A stretch of DNA of 64,000 bases from UKL13-2 sp044229235 (GCA_044229235.1 JBGATH010000023.1:1-64000), one strand, 5' to 3'. Positions 51,458 to 60,364 are shown, numbered from the stretch's first letter. Numbers and translations are program-made. The notes: generated by a model from the sequence alone, not told the origin.

Positions 51458-53239
51458 ATGAATACAAATCTGCGCGCCACCATTTATTTCGCTGCCATTC
51501 TTCTCATCGCGCCGCTGCTCGCTGCGGCAAAGACACCCGCCACACCGGAAAAGCTCAACCAACTCTACGCCGAGTATTGGGAAGAAAGCCTGCAGGCAAA
51601 CCCGCTGCGCGCTACTTACATTGGCGACAATCGTTTCAATGATCGCTTCGGCCCGGTGACCTCGGCAGAGCGGCGCGAGAGCACACGGCGCATGGCTGAA
51701 AAATATCTGGTGCGCACCGCGGAGTTTGATCCCGCCGGCCTGCCCGCCGAGGATCGCATCAGCTACGACCTGCTGCGTTACAACCTGCAGCAATCGCTGG
51801 ATGCGCTGAAGTATCCCGCGCACCTGGTGCCCATCAACCAGATGTTCGGCCAGCATCTGTCGTTTGCGCAGCTCGGGTCCGGTCGCTCGGCCCAGCCGTT
51901 TCGCACCGTGAAGGATTACGACAACTGGCTCGCGCGCGCCGCTTCCTTCCCCGCCGTGATCGACGACTGGATCGCCGACATGAAGGAAGGCATCAAGGCT
52001 GGCGTGGTGCTGCCCAAGGCGCTGGTGCGGCCGATGCTGCCGCAAGTCGAAAGCCTCGCCACCGATGACCTCGACAAGAACATCTACATGTCGCCGGTGA
52101 AGAAATTTCCGGCCGGCGTGAGTGACGACGAGCAGAAGCGCCTGACCGCGGCATACACAAAGCTGGTGCGCGAAACCATGGCGCCGGCGCACCGCAAATT
52201 GCTGGCCTTCCTGCGCGAAACCTACCTGCCGGCCAGTCGCGACAGCGTCGGGCTTTCCGCGATCCCGGGCGGCAAGGCGTGGTACGCCTTCCAGGCGAAG
52301 AGCTCGACCACCACCGACCTCACCCCCGAGGCGATCCACCAGATCGGACTCGATGAGGTTGCCCGCATCCGCGCATTGCTGGAAACGGCAAAAACGCGCG
52401 TGGGATTCAAAGGCACGCTCAAGGAATTCCTCGCGCACCTCAACACCGCGCCTGAATTGCGTTTCAAGACCCGCGAGGAAATCCAGGCGGCGTACGAGAG
52501 CCTGCGCCCGCGTGTGGACGCCAAGGTGCCGGCTTTTTTTGGCCGGCTGCCGAAGACGCCGTTCGAGATTCGCCCGGTCGAGGCGTTCCGCGAAGTGGCG
52601 GCCGCGCCGGCGCAGTATTCGGGCGGCTCGGCCGATGGATCGCGGCCGGGGATCTTTTATTACAACGCGTACCAGCCGGAGACGCGCACGCGCTTCACCA
52701 CCACCGCATTCTTCCTACATGAAGCCATTCCGGGACACCACTTCGAGACCAGTCTGGCGCGTGAGCATCCTTCCTTGCCGGCGTTTCGCCGCTTCGGCGG
52801 CAGCGGTGCCTACGGCGAAGGCTGGGGCCTGTATAGCGAATTGCTTGGCGAGGAGATGGGCCTGTACGACTCATGGCAATACGTGGGCCGCCTCACCGCC
52901 GAAATCTGGCGCGCGGTGCGGCTGGTGGTAGACACCGGCATCCATGCCAAGGGCTGGACGCGCGAGCAGGCCATCGCCTATTTCATGGACAACGTGCCGC
53001 AGGGCGAGATCGTCGCCACGCAAGAAGTGGAGCGCTACATCGGCGTGCCCGGCCAGGCGCTGAGCTACAAGATCGGCGAGATCAAGATCCGCGAACTGCG
53101 CACCCGCGCCGAAAAAGCACTCGGCAAGAAATTCGACATCCGCGAATTCCACGACGAGATTCTCACCCACGGCTCGGTGCCGCTGGCGGTGCTGGAGGCG
53201 GCGGTGGATCGGTGGATTGCGGCGAAGGGACGCGGCTAG
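51458..53239 (+). CDS. Exported DUF885 metallopeptidase-like protein (second member)
   Basis: A 593-residue protein with a Sec signal peptide (1-23, ending LLAAA-K). The zinc motif is HEAIPGHH (His421, Glu422, His427/His428) and the third ligand lies in GAYGEGWGLYSELLGEE. YNAYQPETRTRFTTTAFFLHEAIPGHHFE, RAVRLVVDTGIHAKGWTREQAIAYF and PGQALSYKIGEIKI are conserved family features. It differs from the Tat-type member at 40931-42652 in both export route and sequence. No strong ribosome site. Confidence 0.85.
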   Translation: MNTNLRATIYFAAILLIAPLLAAAKTPATPEKLNQLYAEYWEESLQANPLRATYIGDNRFNDRFGPVTSAERRESTRRMAEKYLVRTAEFDPAGLPAEDRISYDLLRYNLQQSLDALKYPAHLVPINQMFGQHLSFAQLGSGRSAQPFRTVKDYDNWLARAASFPAVIDDWIADMKEGIKAGVVLPKALVRPMLPQVESLATDDLDKNIYMSPVKKFPAGVSDDEQKRLTAAYTKLVRETMAPAHRKLLAFLRETYLPASRDSVGLSAIPGGKAWYAFQAKSSTTTDLTPEAIHQIGLDEVARIRALLETAKTRVGFKGTLKEFLAHLNTAPELRFKTREEIQAAYESLRPRVDAKVPAFFGRLPKTPFEIRPVEAFREVAAAPAQYSGGSADGSRPGIFYYNAYQPETRTRFTTTAFFLHEAIPGHHFETSLAREHPSLPAFRRFGGSGAYGEGWGLYSELLGEEMGLYDSWQYVGRLTAEIWRAVRLVVDTGIHAKGWTREQAIAYFMDNVPQGEIVATQEVERYIGVPGQALSYKIGEIKIRELRTRAEKALGKKFDIREFHDEILTHGSVPLAVLEAAVDRWIAAKGRG

Positions 53240-53257
53240 CGAATCACTGCGTCGCAG

Positions 53258-53327
53258 GTCAAACTCCAGCGCTGGCGCGCCTCCCGGACCGAAAGTGTCT
53301 GGAGAAGCGCGCCAAATGGCGATTTGC
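53258..53327 (+). repeat. Intergenic hairpin repeat, copy 8
   Basis: AAACTCCAGCGCTGGCGCGCC...GACCGAAAGTGTCTGGAGAAGCGCGCCAAATGGCGATTT, starting 18 bp after the DUF885 stop. The remaining 350 bp before the TonB-dependent receptor contain no gene or clear promoter. Confidence 0.75.
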
Positions 53328-53673
53328 GTGGTTCGATGCTGCCTGAAGGCCGCGCACTAATCCTCGCGGATAGTCTTCACCGTCAGCGCCGTCCAATGCG
53401 ATACCGTATCTGAGCTCGCGCGAGCACGTTTCGCCGATGAGGCGCAATATCCATACGCTTTACGCGATCAGGCACGCCGCAACATGCCGCGGCGGTGACG
53501 CGCCTGGCCCTCGCGGCGGGTATGTCGCGAGAGTCCGCGTTGCCTGAACCTGTGCCGGCGGTGAGCGGTGCAACTGCGGTTAATTTCCTTGTCATCAGGC
53601 CGTTCTAGCTTGGTGTAGCATTCCGCCGGCAGGTACTAACAATTCCAACAACGTTCTACGAGGAGGCTTCATC

Positions 53674-56088
53674 ATGAAATTGCGTCCGATCACAAAAGCA
53701 GTACTGCTGGCGCTCCCTTCCAGTTTGGCGATCTGCGCGGCCAACATGGCCGGCGCCCAGCAAGCGCCGCAGCCCGCCAAGGCGGCTACCGAGCAGCCCG
53801 CCAAGGCGAGCACCGAAACCATCGAACGCATCGTCGTCACCGCGACCAAACGCGAGACTGCCTTGCGCGATGTGCCGTTCTCCATTAATGCGCAGAGCGA
53901 AGAGGACATCCGCCGTTCCGGCGCGTCCACGCTCGAGGACCTGTCGCGCAATGTCGCCGGCCTCGCTATCCAGAATCTCGGACCGGGGCAGAGCCAGGTG
54001 TCGATCCGCGGCGTGTCTTCCGGACAGATCGTCCGCGACCAGCCGGGCGTCAAGGAACAGGTTGGCGTCTATCTCGATGAAACGGCGATTTCGATGTCGC
54101 TGTTTACGCCCGACCTCGATCTGTTTGACCTGAAGCGCGTCGAAACGCTGCGCGGCCCGCAAGGCACGCTGTATGGCTCGGGCAACATCGGCGGCACGAT
54201 TCGCTACATCACCAACGAAGCGAAGATCGGTGTCAGCGAAGGCACCGTCGAAGCCAACATGAACAAGATTGCCGACGGCGGCAACGGCGGCGCCTTGAAG
54301 GCCGCCATCAATGTACCCATGAGCGATACCGCGGCCATGCGCGTGGTTGGTTACTACACCAAGTTTGGCGGCTGGATCGACGCCCTCGGCCCCGGCGGCG
54401 GCAAGGACGTCAACGAGGGCGAACGCATTGGTGGCCGCTTGAGCTTCACGTTCAAGCCGACCCGCGATGTGACGATTACGCCACGGGTGATTTCGCAGAA
54501 GGTGACGGCCGACGGTTTCAACCGCCAGGAGGCATTCAACCTTTATGCCAACCGGTTTACCACCACGGTGCCGGCAGTGAATTTCCAGGATCGCCAGCAA
54601 TACCTGTTGCAACGCGAAAACTTTGAGGACAAAACCACGATCGCCGACGCGACAATCAAGGTCGGCTTCGGCAGTTTTGACCTGAACTCGGTTACCACCC
54701 ATACCGATCGCGACATCCTGGTGAGCCGTGATGCCAGCGCGTTGAGCGGCTCGGTGTCGGTAGATCTCGGCTTTCCGAGCGCCGGCGTGCTGCTGCCTTC
54801 GCGCCTTAACGACACCACCAAGTTCAAGGGCTTCACGCAGGAACTGCGCTTGAGTTCCACCGACAAGGGTCCGCTGCAATGGCTGGTTGGTGTCTTCTAT
54901 TCCGACTCCGACCGCAAATACGCCCAGCGTCTGCCCACTCCCGGCTACGACGTGTTTACCAACGCGCGCTTCGGTGCCGGCACGGCGGCTGCCGTGGCCA
55001 ACGGCTTCCCGCTGGATTCGCCCTACAACGCCGACATTCCGTACAACCTGAAGCAGACTGCGGTATTCGGCGAAATGAGCTATGAAGTGACCAAGCAGCT
55101 CACCGCCACGGTCGGCGGGCGCTTCTACGATTACAAGGAAGAGCGCACCTTCAAGTCGGGCGGCTTGTTCTCCGACGGCAATAACAACTTCGACAAAACG
55201 AAATCGGACGGCTTCAATCCGCGCGCGCTGCTTGCGTTCAAGGCCTCGGACAGCGTGACCTTCAATGCACAGGCGTCAAAAGGCTTCCGCCTTGGCGGCG
55301 TGAATGATCCGCTGAACGTGCCGCTGTGCACGGCGCAGGATCGCGCCATCTTCGGCGGCTACCAGCGCTTCGGCGACGAATCGCTGTGGAACTACGAAGT
55401 CGGCATGAAGATGCAGCAGCGCGGGCTGAGCTTCAACGCGGCCGCGTTCTATACCCGGATGAAGGATCTGCAGGTCACGCTGGATGCCGGCTCGTGCTCG
55501 TCGCGGGTGGTGTTCAATGTGCCGAAGGCGCATTCGTCGGGCATCGAACTGGAAATGACGGCGCGGCCGACCGACAACCTCGAGCTGTCGCTGTCCGGCG
55601 CCGCGGTGAATGCGGTGTTCGATTCGACCGTCCGGGACGGCAGCGGGGCCGTGCTCGGCGGCATTCGCGAAGGCAACCGCCTGCCATCGGTGCCGAAGGT
55701 TGCGCTCACCGCCAGCTTTACCTACAACTTCAGCCTGGCCGGACGCGAGTCGTATATCAGTGCCTCGGCACAACACGTGGGCAGCCGCTTCACGCAGCCC
55801 TCGGACCAGGAAAACAACCCGCGCACCTTTACGCATGGATTGCCTTTCCTCGGTGCACCGGCGAATGCGGCGACCACGCTCAATCTCGAACTGCCCAGCT
55901 ACAACCTGGTTAACCTCAGTGCGGGAATGGACTTCGAGCGCGGGCTATCGGCCATGGTCTACGTCAACAACCTCACCGACGAGAAGGCGCTGCTCTCCTT
56001 CGACCGGGAACGCGGTGGCCGCGCGCGTCTCGGCTTCGCCACCAACCAGCCGCGCACCATCGGCGTGACGATTCGCAAGACGTTCTAA
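53674..56088 (+). CDS. TonB-dependent outer-membrane receptor
   Basis: An 804-residue receptor with a signal peptide (about 1-29, ending AGAQ). A TonB-box-like ERIVVTATKRETALRDVPFSINAQ opens the plug domain, which continues RSGASTLEDLSRNVAGLAI, VSIRGVSSGQIVRDQPGVKEQVGVYLDE and VETLRGPQGTLYGSGNIGGTIRYIT. A 22-strand-type barrel follows and ends in the usual terminal Phe (TIGVTIRKTF). The ligand cannot be read from sequence; this subclass is common in carbohydrate or xenobiotic uptake. GGAGG precedes the ATG and a strong terminator follows. The TolA/TonB-like protein at 44166 could be its energiser. Confidence 0.92.
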   Translation: MKLRPITKAVLLALPSSLAICAANMAGAQQAPQPAKAATEQPAKASTETIERIVVTATKRETALRDVPFSINAQSEEDIRRSGASTLEDLSRNVAGLAIQNLGPGQSQVSIRGVSSGQIVRDQPGVKEQVGVYLDETAISMSLFTPDLDLFDLKRVETLRGPQGTLYGSGNIGGTIRYITNEAKIGVSEGTVEANMNKIADGGNGGALKAAINVPMSDTAAMRVVGYYTKFGGWIDALGPGGGKDVNEGERIGGRLSFTFKPTRDVTITPRVISQKVTADGFNRQEAFNLYANRFTTTVPAVNFQDRQQYLLQRENFEDKTTIADATIKVGFGSFDLNSVTTHTDRDILVSRDASALSGSVSVDLGFPSAGVLLPSRLNDTTKFKGFTQELRLSSTDKGPLQWLVGVFYSDSDRKYAQRLPTPGYDVFTNARFGAGTAAAVANGFPLDSPYNADIPYNLKQTAVFGEMSYEVTKQLTATVGGRFYDYKEERTFKSGGLFSDGNNNFDKTKSDGFNPRALLAFKASDSVTFNAQASKGFRLGGVNDPLNVPLCTAQDRAIFGGYQRFGDESLWNYEVGMKMQQRGLSFNAAAFYTRMKDLQVTLDAGSCSSRVVFNVPKAHSSGIELEMTARPTDNLELSLSGAAVNAVFDSTVRDGSGAVLGGIREGNRLPSVPKVALTASFTYNFSLAGRESYISASAQHVGSRFTQPSDQENNPRTFTHGLPFLGAPANAATTLNLELPSYNLVNLSAGMDFERGLSAMVYVNNLTDEKALLSFDRERGGRARLGFATNQPRTIGVTIRKTF

Positions 56089-56106
56089 AGCGATATCGCT
56101 CAAAGG

Positions 56107-56139
56107 CGCCGCGGGTCTTTACCCGCGGCGTTTTTTTTT
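56107..56139 (+). terminator. Rho-independent terminator of the TonB-dependent receptor
   Basis: A perfect 10-bp stem CGCCGCGGGT / ACCCGCGGCG with a CTTT loop, followed by nine T residues. Confidence 0.95.
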
Positions 56140-56234
56140 CGTTCATCCCTGATGCAAACACATGTCAAAGCGCGCCAAGTGGCGCGAAGCGCACTGATTT
56201 GTGCCGGGAAACAGGAGGGCGGTAAGCTGCGCGG

Positions 56235-56966
56235 ATGGAAACCACCCGTCCACGCCAATCCGTCCGCAAACTGCGTGGCGCGCTGTGCCTGTTATTGCCG
56301 TTCGTGCTCACCACCGCCGGCGCCCTGACGCTGGATGTGAAAGCGGTCAAACTGAGCGCGGAACAGCATGCCGCGCTGAAGCGTTACGCGGCCGAAGCAT
56401 TGCCGACGCGCACCTTTGATTGGAAAACCCTCGTGGCAAGCGTGACATCGGAGCGCGGCCGGCGCCAGCCGCTGCTGGTCACACTGGCAACTGTGCCGGC
56501 GTTGAGCGCGGCGGGTGTGTGCCGAAGTGAAGAGCACCATTTCCATCTGAAGGCCGCAGGCGGCAAACGCAACGGCGGCTGGCAAACCAACGAGGACCTG
56601 ACCAGATTTCAGGCATGGATGCCGCAAGGCGAGGACTGTAGCGATGCCTCCGCTGCCGTCGACGTCGGTCCGGGCATCGCGGATGCGGACTTCGCGTTCA
56701 TTGATCGGCAGAAGGACACGTTGCGCAGTCGTGGGGCCGGCGTCATCGGCGGCAGCGATTGCGCCCGTGTGCGGTTTTGCGCCGTGACGCTGCGCCGCAT
56801 CAGCCGCGAAATTCAGGAGAGCGCCTCGCGTCCCGCGCGCACTCTGACCAAGCTTACCTACTCACCAGTGAAGCCGGGCCCGGCGTGCCTGTATGTGATG
56901 GAGGTTTCCTTTGTCGGTCCGCTGCATGACCTGGTGCCGCTGGGCGCGAGTTGTCCGTTGCCGTAA
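56235..56966 (+). CDS. Secreted protein of unknown function
   Basis: A 243-residue protein. A basic N-terminus (METTRPRQSVRKLRG) and a hydrophobic core (ALCLLLPFVLTTAGALTL) make a signal peptide. The mature part has paired Cys and segments such as EALPTRTFDWKTLVASVTSERGRRQPLLVTLATVP, CRSEEHHFHLKAA, DFAFIDRQKDTLRSRG and ACLYVMEVSFVGPL. No family recognised. The nearest AGGAGG is 16 bp before the ATG, so the true start is uncertain. Confidence 0.6.
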   Translation: METTRPRQSVRKLRGALCLLLPFVLTTAGALTLDVKAVKLSAEQHAALKRYAAEALPTRTFDWKTLVASVTSERGRRQPLLVTLATVPALSAAGVCRSEEHHFHLKAAGGKRNGGWQTNEDLTRFQAWMPQGEDCSDASAAVDVGPGIADADFAFIDRQKDTLRSRGAGVIGGSDCARVRFCAVTLRRISREIQESASRPARTLTKLTYSPVKPGPACLYVMEVSFVGPLHDLVPLGASCPLP

Positions 56967-57115
56967 GCTTGCGAATCGGTGTAACTTGGTTCGGTGCGAC
57001 GAAAGAGGCGGCAGGCGTTCGCTGTGTGTTCGCACCTCAAGAAAATCAACCCACGCTTCTCCGTTGGTCGATACGCAAGGCCCCGCCACGGCGCGGCAGA
57101 AAGGCTAAAGCCGCT

Positions 57116-57541
57116 GTGAACGTCCAGGCCCAAATAAAAAAATACATCGCCAGCCAACCCGCACCAAAATCGGCGGACATGCAGGCGCTGGATGGCATCA
57201 TTCAACGCGTCATGCCGGCGTGCAAATTGTGGTTTGTGGATGGCAAGAACAGTGAGGGCAAGATGGTTTGCAATCCGAATATCGGCTATGGACTTCAAAC
57301 CCTGAAATACGCCGATGGAACCACCAAAGAGTTCTATCAGATCGGCATGAGCGCCAACACCGCCGGCATCTCTGTCTACATCCTGGGTATTGAAGACAAG
57401 ACCTACATGGTGCGAACCTATGGAAAGAAAATCGGCAAGGCGAGCCTCACCGGCTATTGCATCAAATTCAAAGCGCTGAAAGACATCAACACGGATGTTC
57501 TGGAAGCGGCCATCCGCGATGGGGTTCAGAATCAGGTTTAG
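57116..57541 (+). CDS. DUF1801 protein (second member)
   Basis: A 141-residue cytoplasmic protein. QIKKYIASQPAPKSADMQALDGIIQRVMPACKLWFVDGKN, NPNIGYGLQTLKYADGTTKEFYQIGMS and YGKKIGKASLTGYCIKFKALKDINTDVLEAAI are near the family consensus for DUF1801. The start is GTG, with weak AAAG six bases before; no ATG gives the full N-terminus. It differs clearly from the copy at 37694-38086. Confidence 0.85.
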   Translation: MNVQAQIKKYIASQPAPKSADMQALDGIIQRVMPACKLWFVDGKNSEGKMVCNPNIGYGLQTLKYADGTTKEFYQIGMSANTAGISVYILGIEDKTYMVRTYGKKIGKASLTGYCIKFKALKDINTDVLEAAIRDGVQNQV

Positions 57542-57760
57542 CGGCGTGGCACGATGCTGTTGCGGGGCCAGACCTGAACTCGATGCTCTGGAGGATTGGG
57601 CTTGAGTGGTTGACGGAGCAAACTCGATATTGCCGAGACGGCCAATGCAATGCGCCCGGCCCTTGTGTTTCCATTTTGTTTCCTTTGTACTTCCCTTCTA
57701 CTTTCCGCGGACTTCGCTTGTCATTCCGCACGTGTCCGACTTCGCCCAAGGAGAATTCAC

Positions 57761-58276
57761 ATGAACGCATCGACCCTCAAGCTTGATTTCGTCAGCAGGC
57801 TCGCCGCCGCATTGGCCTCAATTGCGATGTTCACCGTGACCGGCACGGCGACGGCGCAATCCACTTCGGCCAGCGAGAAGAAGACCATGGACCTCGGCAA
57901 TTTTTCCGTCAGCCTGACCGTCAAGGACATCAAGGCCTCCATGGCGTTTTACGAGAAGCTCGACTTCAAGGTGGTTGCCGGCAAACTCGAACAGAAATGG
58001 ATCGTCCTGCAGAACGGCAACGCAAGGATCGGGCTGTTCCAGGGGATGTTCGACAAAAACCTCATGACCTTCAACCCGGGGTGGAACGCGAACAAGGAGA
58101 CCCTGAAGGATTTCCAGGATGTGCGCGAAATTCAGCGCACCCTGAAAGCGCGCGGCATTACCACGATCGCGCCTGAGGCGGACGAGAAGACCGAGGGGCC
58201 GGCGTTCTTCAAGGTGGTCGACCCCGATGGCAACGCACTGCTGTTCGACCAGCACGTTCCCAGCCCGAAGCGCTAG
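57761..58276 (+). CDS. Exported VOC (glyoxalase-like) protein
   Basis: A 171-residue protein with a signal peptide (LAAALASIAMFTVTGTATAQ, about residue 33) before a single VOC domain. The domain opens NFSVSLTVKDIKASMAFYEKLDFKVVAG and closes AFFKVVDPDGNALLFDQHV. A VOC protein in the periplasm is unusual. AAGGAG lies eight bases before the ATG. Substrate unknown. Confidence 0.8.
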   Translation: MNASTLKLDFVSRLAAALASIAMFTVTGTATAQSTSASEKKTMDLGNFSVSLTVKDIKASMAFYEKLDFKVVAGKLEQKWIVLQNGNARIGLFQGMFDKNLMTFNPGWNANKETLKDFQDVREIQRTLKARGITTIAPEADEKTEGPAFFKVVDPDGNALLFDQHVPSPKR

Positions 58277-58283
58277 CGATCCG

Positions 58284-58304
58284 CCTGAGGTAGCGAAGGA
58301 TCAG
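58284..58304 (+). repeat. Short dispersed repeat, second copy
   Basis: Identical to 457-477 over 21 bp. It is followed by GGGCGAACGGAAATG, whose reverse complement borders the first inverted-repeat element. Confidence 0.6.
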
Positions 58305-58320
58305 GGCGAACGGAAATGCG

Positions 58321-58492
58321 GTTTCTATTGATCCGGCAATTGAACATGTTGAAGAAGACCCGAACAGGTTCCTTCCCCGGCATAGGCCGGGGGCCAATTT
58401 CGCGTTACCACTTGAGGCAACTTGGGCCCCGGCCTACGCCGGGGAAGGTCAACCCCCTTTCGACCCATTTAGCCGCCGGACCAATAGAAGTT
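58321..58492 (+). repeat. MITE-like inverted-repeat element, copy 4
   Basis: About 172 bp, GTTTCTATTGATCCGGC to CGCCGGACCAATAGAAGTTC. The paired palindromes are diverged in step (CCCCGGCATAGGCCGGGG and GGCCCCGGCCTACGCCGGGG), so base pairing is kept. Same orientation as copy 2. Confidence 0.8.
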
Positions 58493-58502
58493 CCTGATCG
58501 TT

Positions 58503-58566
58503 AAACGCAAGCACTGGCGCGGCTCCCAGGTCAAAAGTGGCTGGAGAGCCCCGTCAAATGGCGTTG
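58503..58566 (+). repeat. Intergenic hairpin repeat, copy 9
   Basis: ACGCAAGCACTGGCGCGGC...AGGTCAAAAGTGGCTGGAGAGCCCCGTCAAATGGCG. It directly follows the inverted-repeat element, as copy 7 does, and precedes the lipoprotein gene. Confidence 0.65.
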
Positions 58567-58591
58567 TGCAATGTGGAATGCCGGGTGAAGA

Positions 58592-59125
58592 ATGATGGCT
58601 AATTGCCTTGATAGTTTTCCGTGCGACCGCGCACATCCAGGTGCGGCAGCGCTGGTTTTGCTCGCGGGACTCATCGCCGCTTGCGGCACCGGCGAGTCAC
58701 CGGCTTTCCAGTCCTACAAGGCCTTTGTCAACGCGGTCGTCCGCGGCGACTGCGACACGCTTTACGGGCTCGCGGAACAGGACGCCATCGCGTTCGTCGA
58801 CGAACAGTGCAAGCGGCGCACAATGACCGTCATGGGCCAGACCGTTGACCTGGGGTCAGTCGCCTCCAACGTGGCGGGCATTCGGCCGAGTTCTACCCCA
58901 TTCAATGATCCCATTTCCCTGGAGCGGACCATCGAGTCCGAAACCAGATCGGCCGACAGGAATACGGTGGACCTGATCGTTCTCGAGAAATCCTTTCAAC
59001 GCAAAGGCAGCGTTCGGGAGCCGACCTGGCTGCGGCGGCACACCGTCAGGGTCGAATTGCGCAATGGAAAATGGAAGCTGACGCGCTTCAACGAGGCGAT
59101 CCTGCAGAAATTTGACGGGGGATAG
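58592..59125 (+). CDS. Lipoprotein of unknown function
   Basis: A 177-residue protein with a lipoprotein signal (VLLAGLIAAC, Cys about residue 31). The next part, FQSYKAFVNAVVRGDCDTLYGLAEQDAIAFVDEQC, is helical, and the end, RRHTVRVELRNGKWKLTRFNEAIL, is a beta sheet as in NTF2-like folds. No motif for catalysis. Two ATGs at 58592 and 58595 are equally placed. Confidence 0.65.
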   Translation: MMANCLDSFPCDRAHPGAAALVLLAGLIAACGTGESPAFQSYKAFVNAVVRGDCDTLYGLAEQDAIAFVDEQCKRRTMTVMGQTVDLGSVASNVAGIRPSSTPFNDPISLERTIESETRSADRNTVDLIVLEKSFQRKGSVREPTWLRRHTVRVELRNGKWKLTRFNEAILQKFDGG

Positions 59126-59179
59126 GCCGCGCGGCCGTTGGTCGATCGTCGCCGGGCTGCGATTGCGCGCAGGACCACT

Positions 59180-59470
59180 TCAATCCGCTCTGCGCCCGTG
59201 CAATCGCTGGTGTACGCGCCACCAAATCCAGTCCGCAGGCGTGAACATGCGGATGCGCATGTCGATGGCGGCATCAAACCAGAACGGTTCCGCCGTGCCG
59301 GAGCCGTCGCAAGCCACGCAACCGGGATGGGATGCGCGCGCCTCGCGGGTGATGCGGGCCTTTTCTTCGTAAAAGCAATCCAGGCACAGCCCCGACGTCT
59401 TGGCCGCGGTCGAGGGCAGAACCGATTTGCTGCACAGGCGGCAGGGCAGGGTGGTGTGGGTGGCCGTCAC
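59180..59470 (-). CDS. Small zinc-ribbon protein
   Basis: A 96-residue frame with three Cys pairs: CRLC (near residue 10), CLDC (near 29) and CVAC (near 51), spaced for a zinc ribbon or rubredoxin-like knuckle. The C-terminus is Trp/Arg-rich (DWIWWRVHQRLHGRR). The start is GTG with a weak ribosome site. It overlaps no other supported gene. Function unknown. Confidence 0.5.
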   Translation of the reverse strand: MTATHTTLPCRLCSKSVLPSTAAKTSGLCLDCFYEEKARITREARASHPGCVACDGSGTAEPFWFDAAIDMRIRMFTPADWIWWRVHQRLHGRRAD

Positions 59471-59713
59471 GTTGGCTTATTGCGGCAGGTGCGCTTTCGT
59501 CAGGATATATCGAGTGCGACTTTTGCGGAGCCGGGTGGATGGTGGGATTAGTAGTCGGGCGGATCGTGTCTGGGTGTTCTGATTTCGAGAGCGACCGCCC
59601 ATGCCACGAACAACTGCCTGCCCGGCAGCTTTGATTTCTGCCGCGACACCGCCTTTGCATGACCAGAAAGGTGTCAAACTCCTCACTGCTTTCAATCGCG
59701 GACAAAGCCGATC

Positions 59714-60364
59714 ATGCAACCGACCGTTGGCGGTTCAACAGCAATGAAGTCGTGGTGGCTTTCCCCGGGGGGACTGCTGCTTATGGCAGGCGCGGTTTCC
59801 AGTGCCTGCGCGTGGCTGCTGATCGCCGGGCCCGTTGCGACGTTTGGCAATATCGAAAAGCACGTCGGACACTTTGGGCTGGTATATGTGCATATGCTGG
59901 GCGGCAGCATCATGCTGTTTTGCGGCACGCTCAACCTCTACATCGGCCTTACGCGCAGGCACTTCAAGTATCACCGGCTGGTGGGCCGGGTGTATCTGAT
60001 CGGCGGATCGATCGGCGCCCTCATCGCCATCGTCATTGCCCTGGGGCCGGCGCACAAGAAGGACGGCACCGTCATTCTCACCAACGTAAGCACCTCGCTG
60101 ACGGCGCTGGCGATCGCCTGGTTGGCCGCCGCCGCGATGGCCTGGCGGGCGGCACGCAACAAGCGCATCGACTCCCATCGCGATTGGGTCATCCGCAGCT
60201 ACGTGCTTGCCTGGGCGTTTGTGTTTTGCCGGCTTGTCAGCCGTGTGCCGGAAGTGGGCGGCCTGGGTGATGGGCAAGCATTCATCTGGCTGTCTTGGGT
60301 AGGACCGCTGATTGTTTGCGAACTGGCCTTGCAGTGGCGCGCAGGCGCAAAGGCGAGGCCGTAG
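59714..60364 (+). CDS. DUF2306 integral membrane protein
   Basis: A 216-residue protein with about six membrane helices. HxxxG positions are conserved: HVGHFGLVYVHMLGGSIMLFCGTLNLYIGL, HFKYHRLVGRVYLIGGSIGALIAI and DSHRDWVIRSYVLAWAFVFCRL. The His residues in helices resemble the DUF2306 family and may bind haem, but the function is not established. An ATG at 59744 (MKSWW) is an alternative. Confidence 0.8.
   Translation: MQPTVGGSTAMKSWWLSPGGLLLMAGAVSSACAWLLIAGPVATFGNIEKHVGHFGLVYVHMLGGSIMLFCGTLNLYIGLTRRHFKYHRLVGRVYLIGGSIGALIAIVIALGPAHKKDGTVILTNVSTSLTALAIAWLAAAAMAWRAARNKRIDSHRDWVIRSYVLAWAFVFCRLVSRVPEVGGLGDGQAFIWLSWVGPLIVCELALQWRAGAKARP

Noticed and set aside
56166..56200. Additional copy of the hairpin repeat (GCGCGCCAAGTGGCGCG)
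   Set aside because: It lacks the upstream arm and A-rich loop, so similarity is limited to a short GC-rich palindrome.
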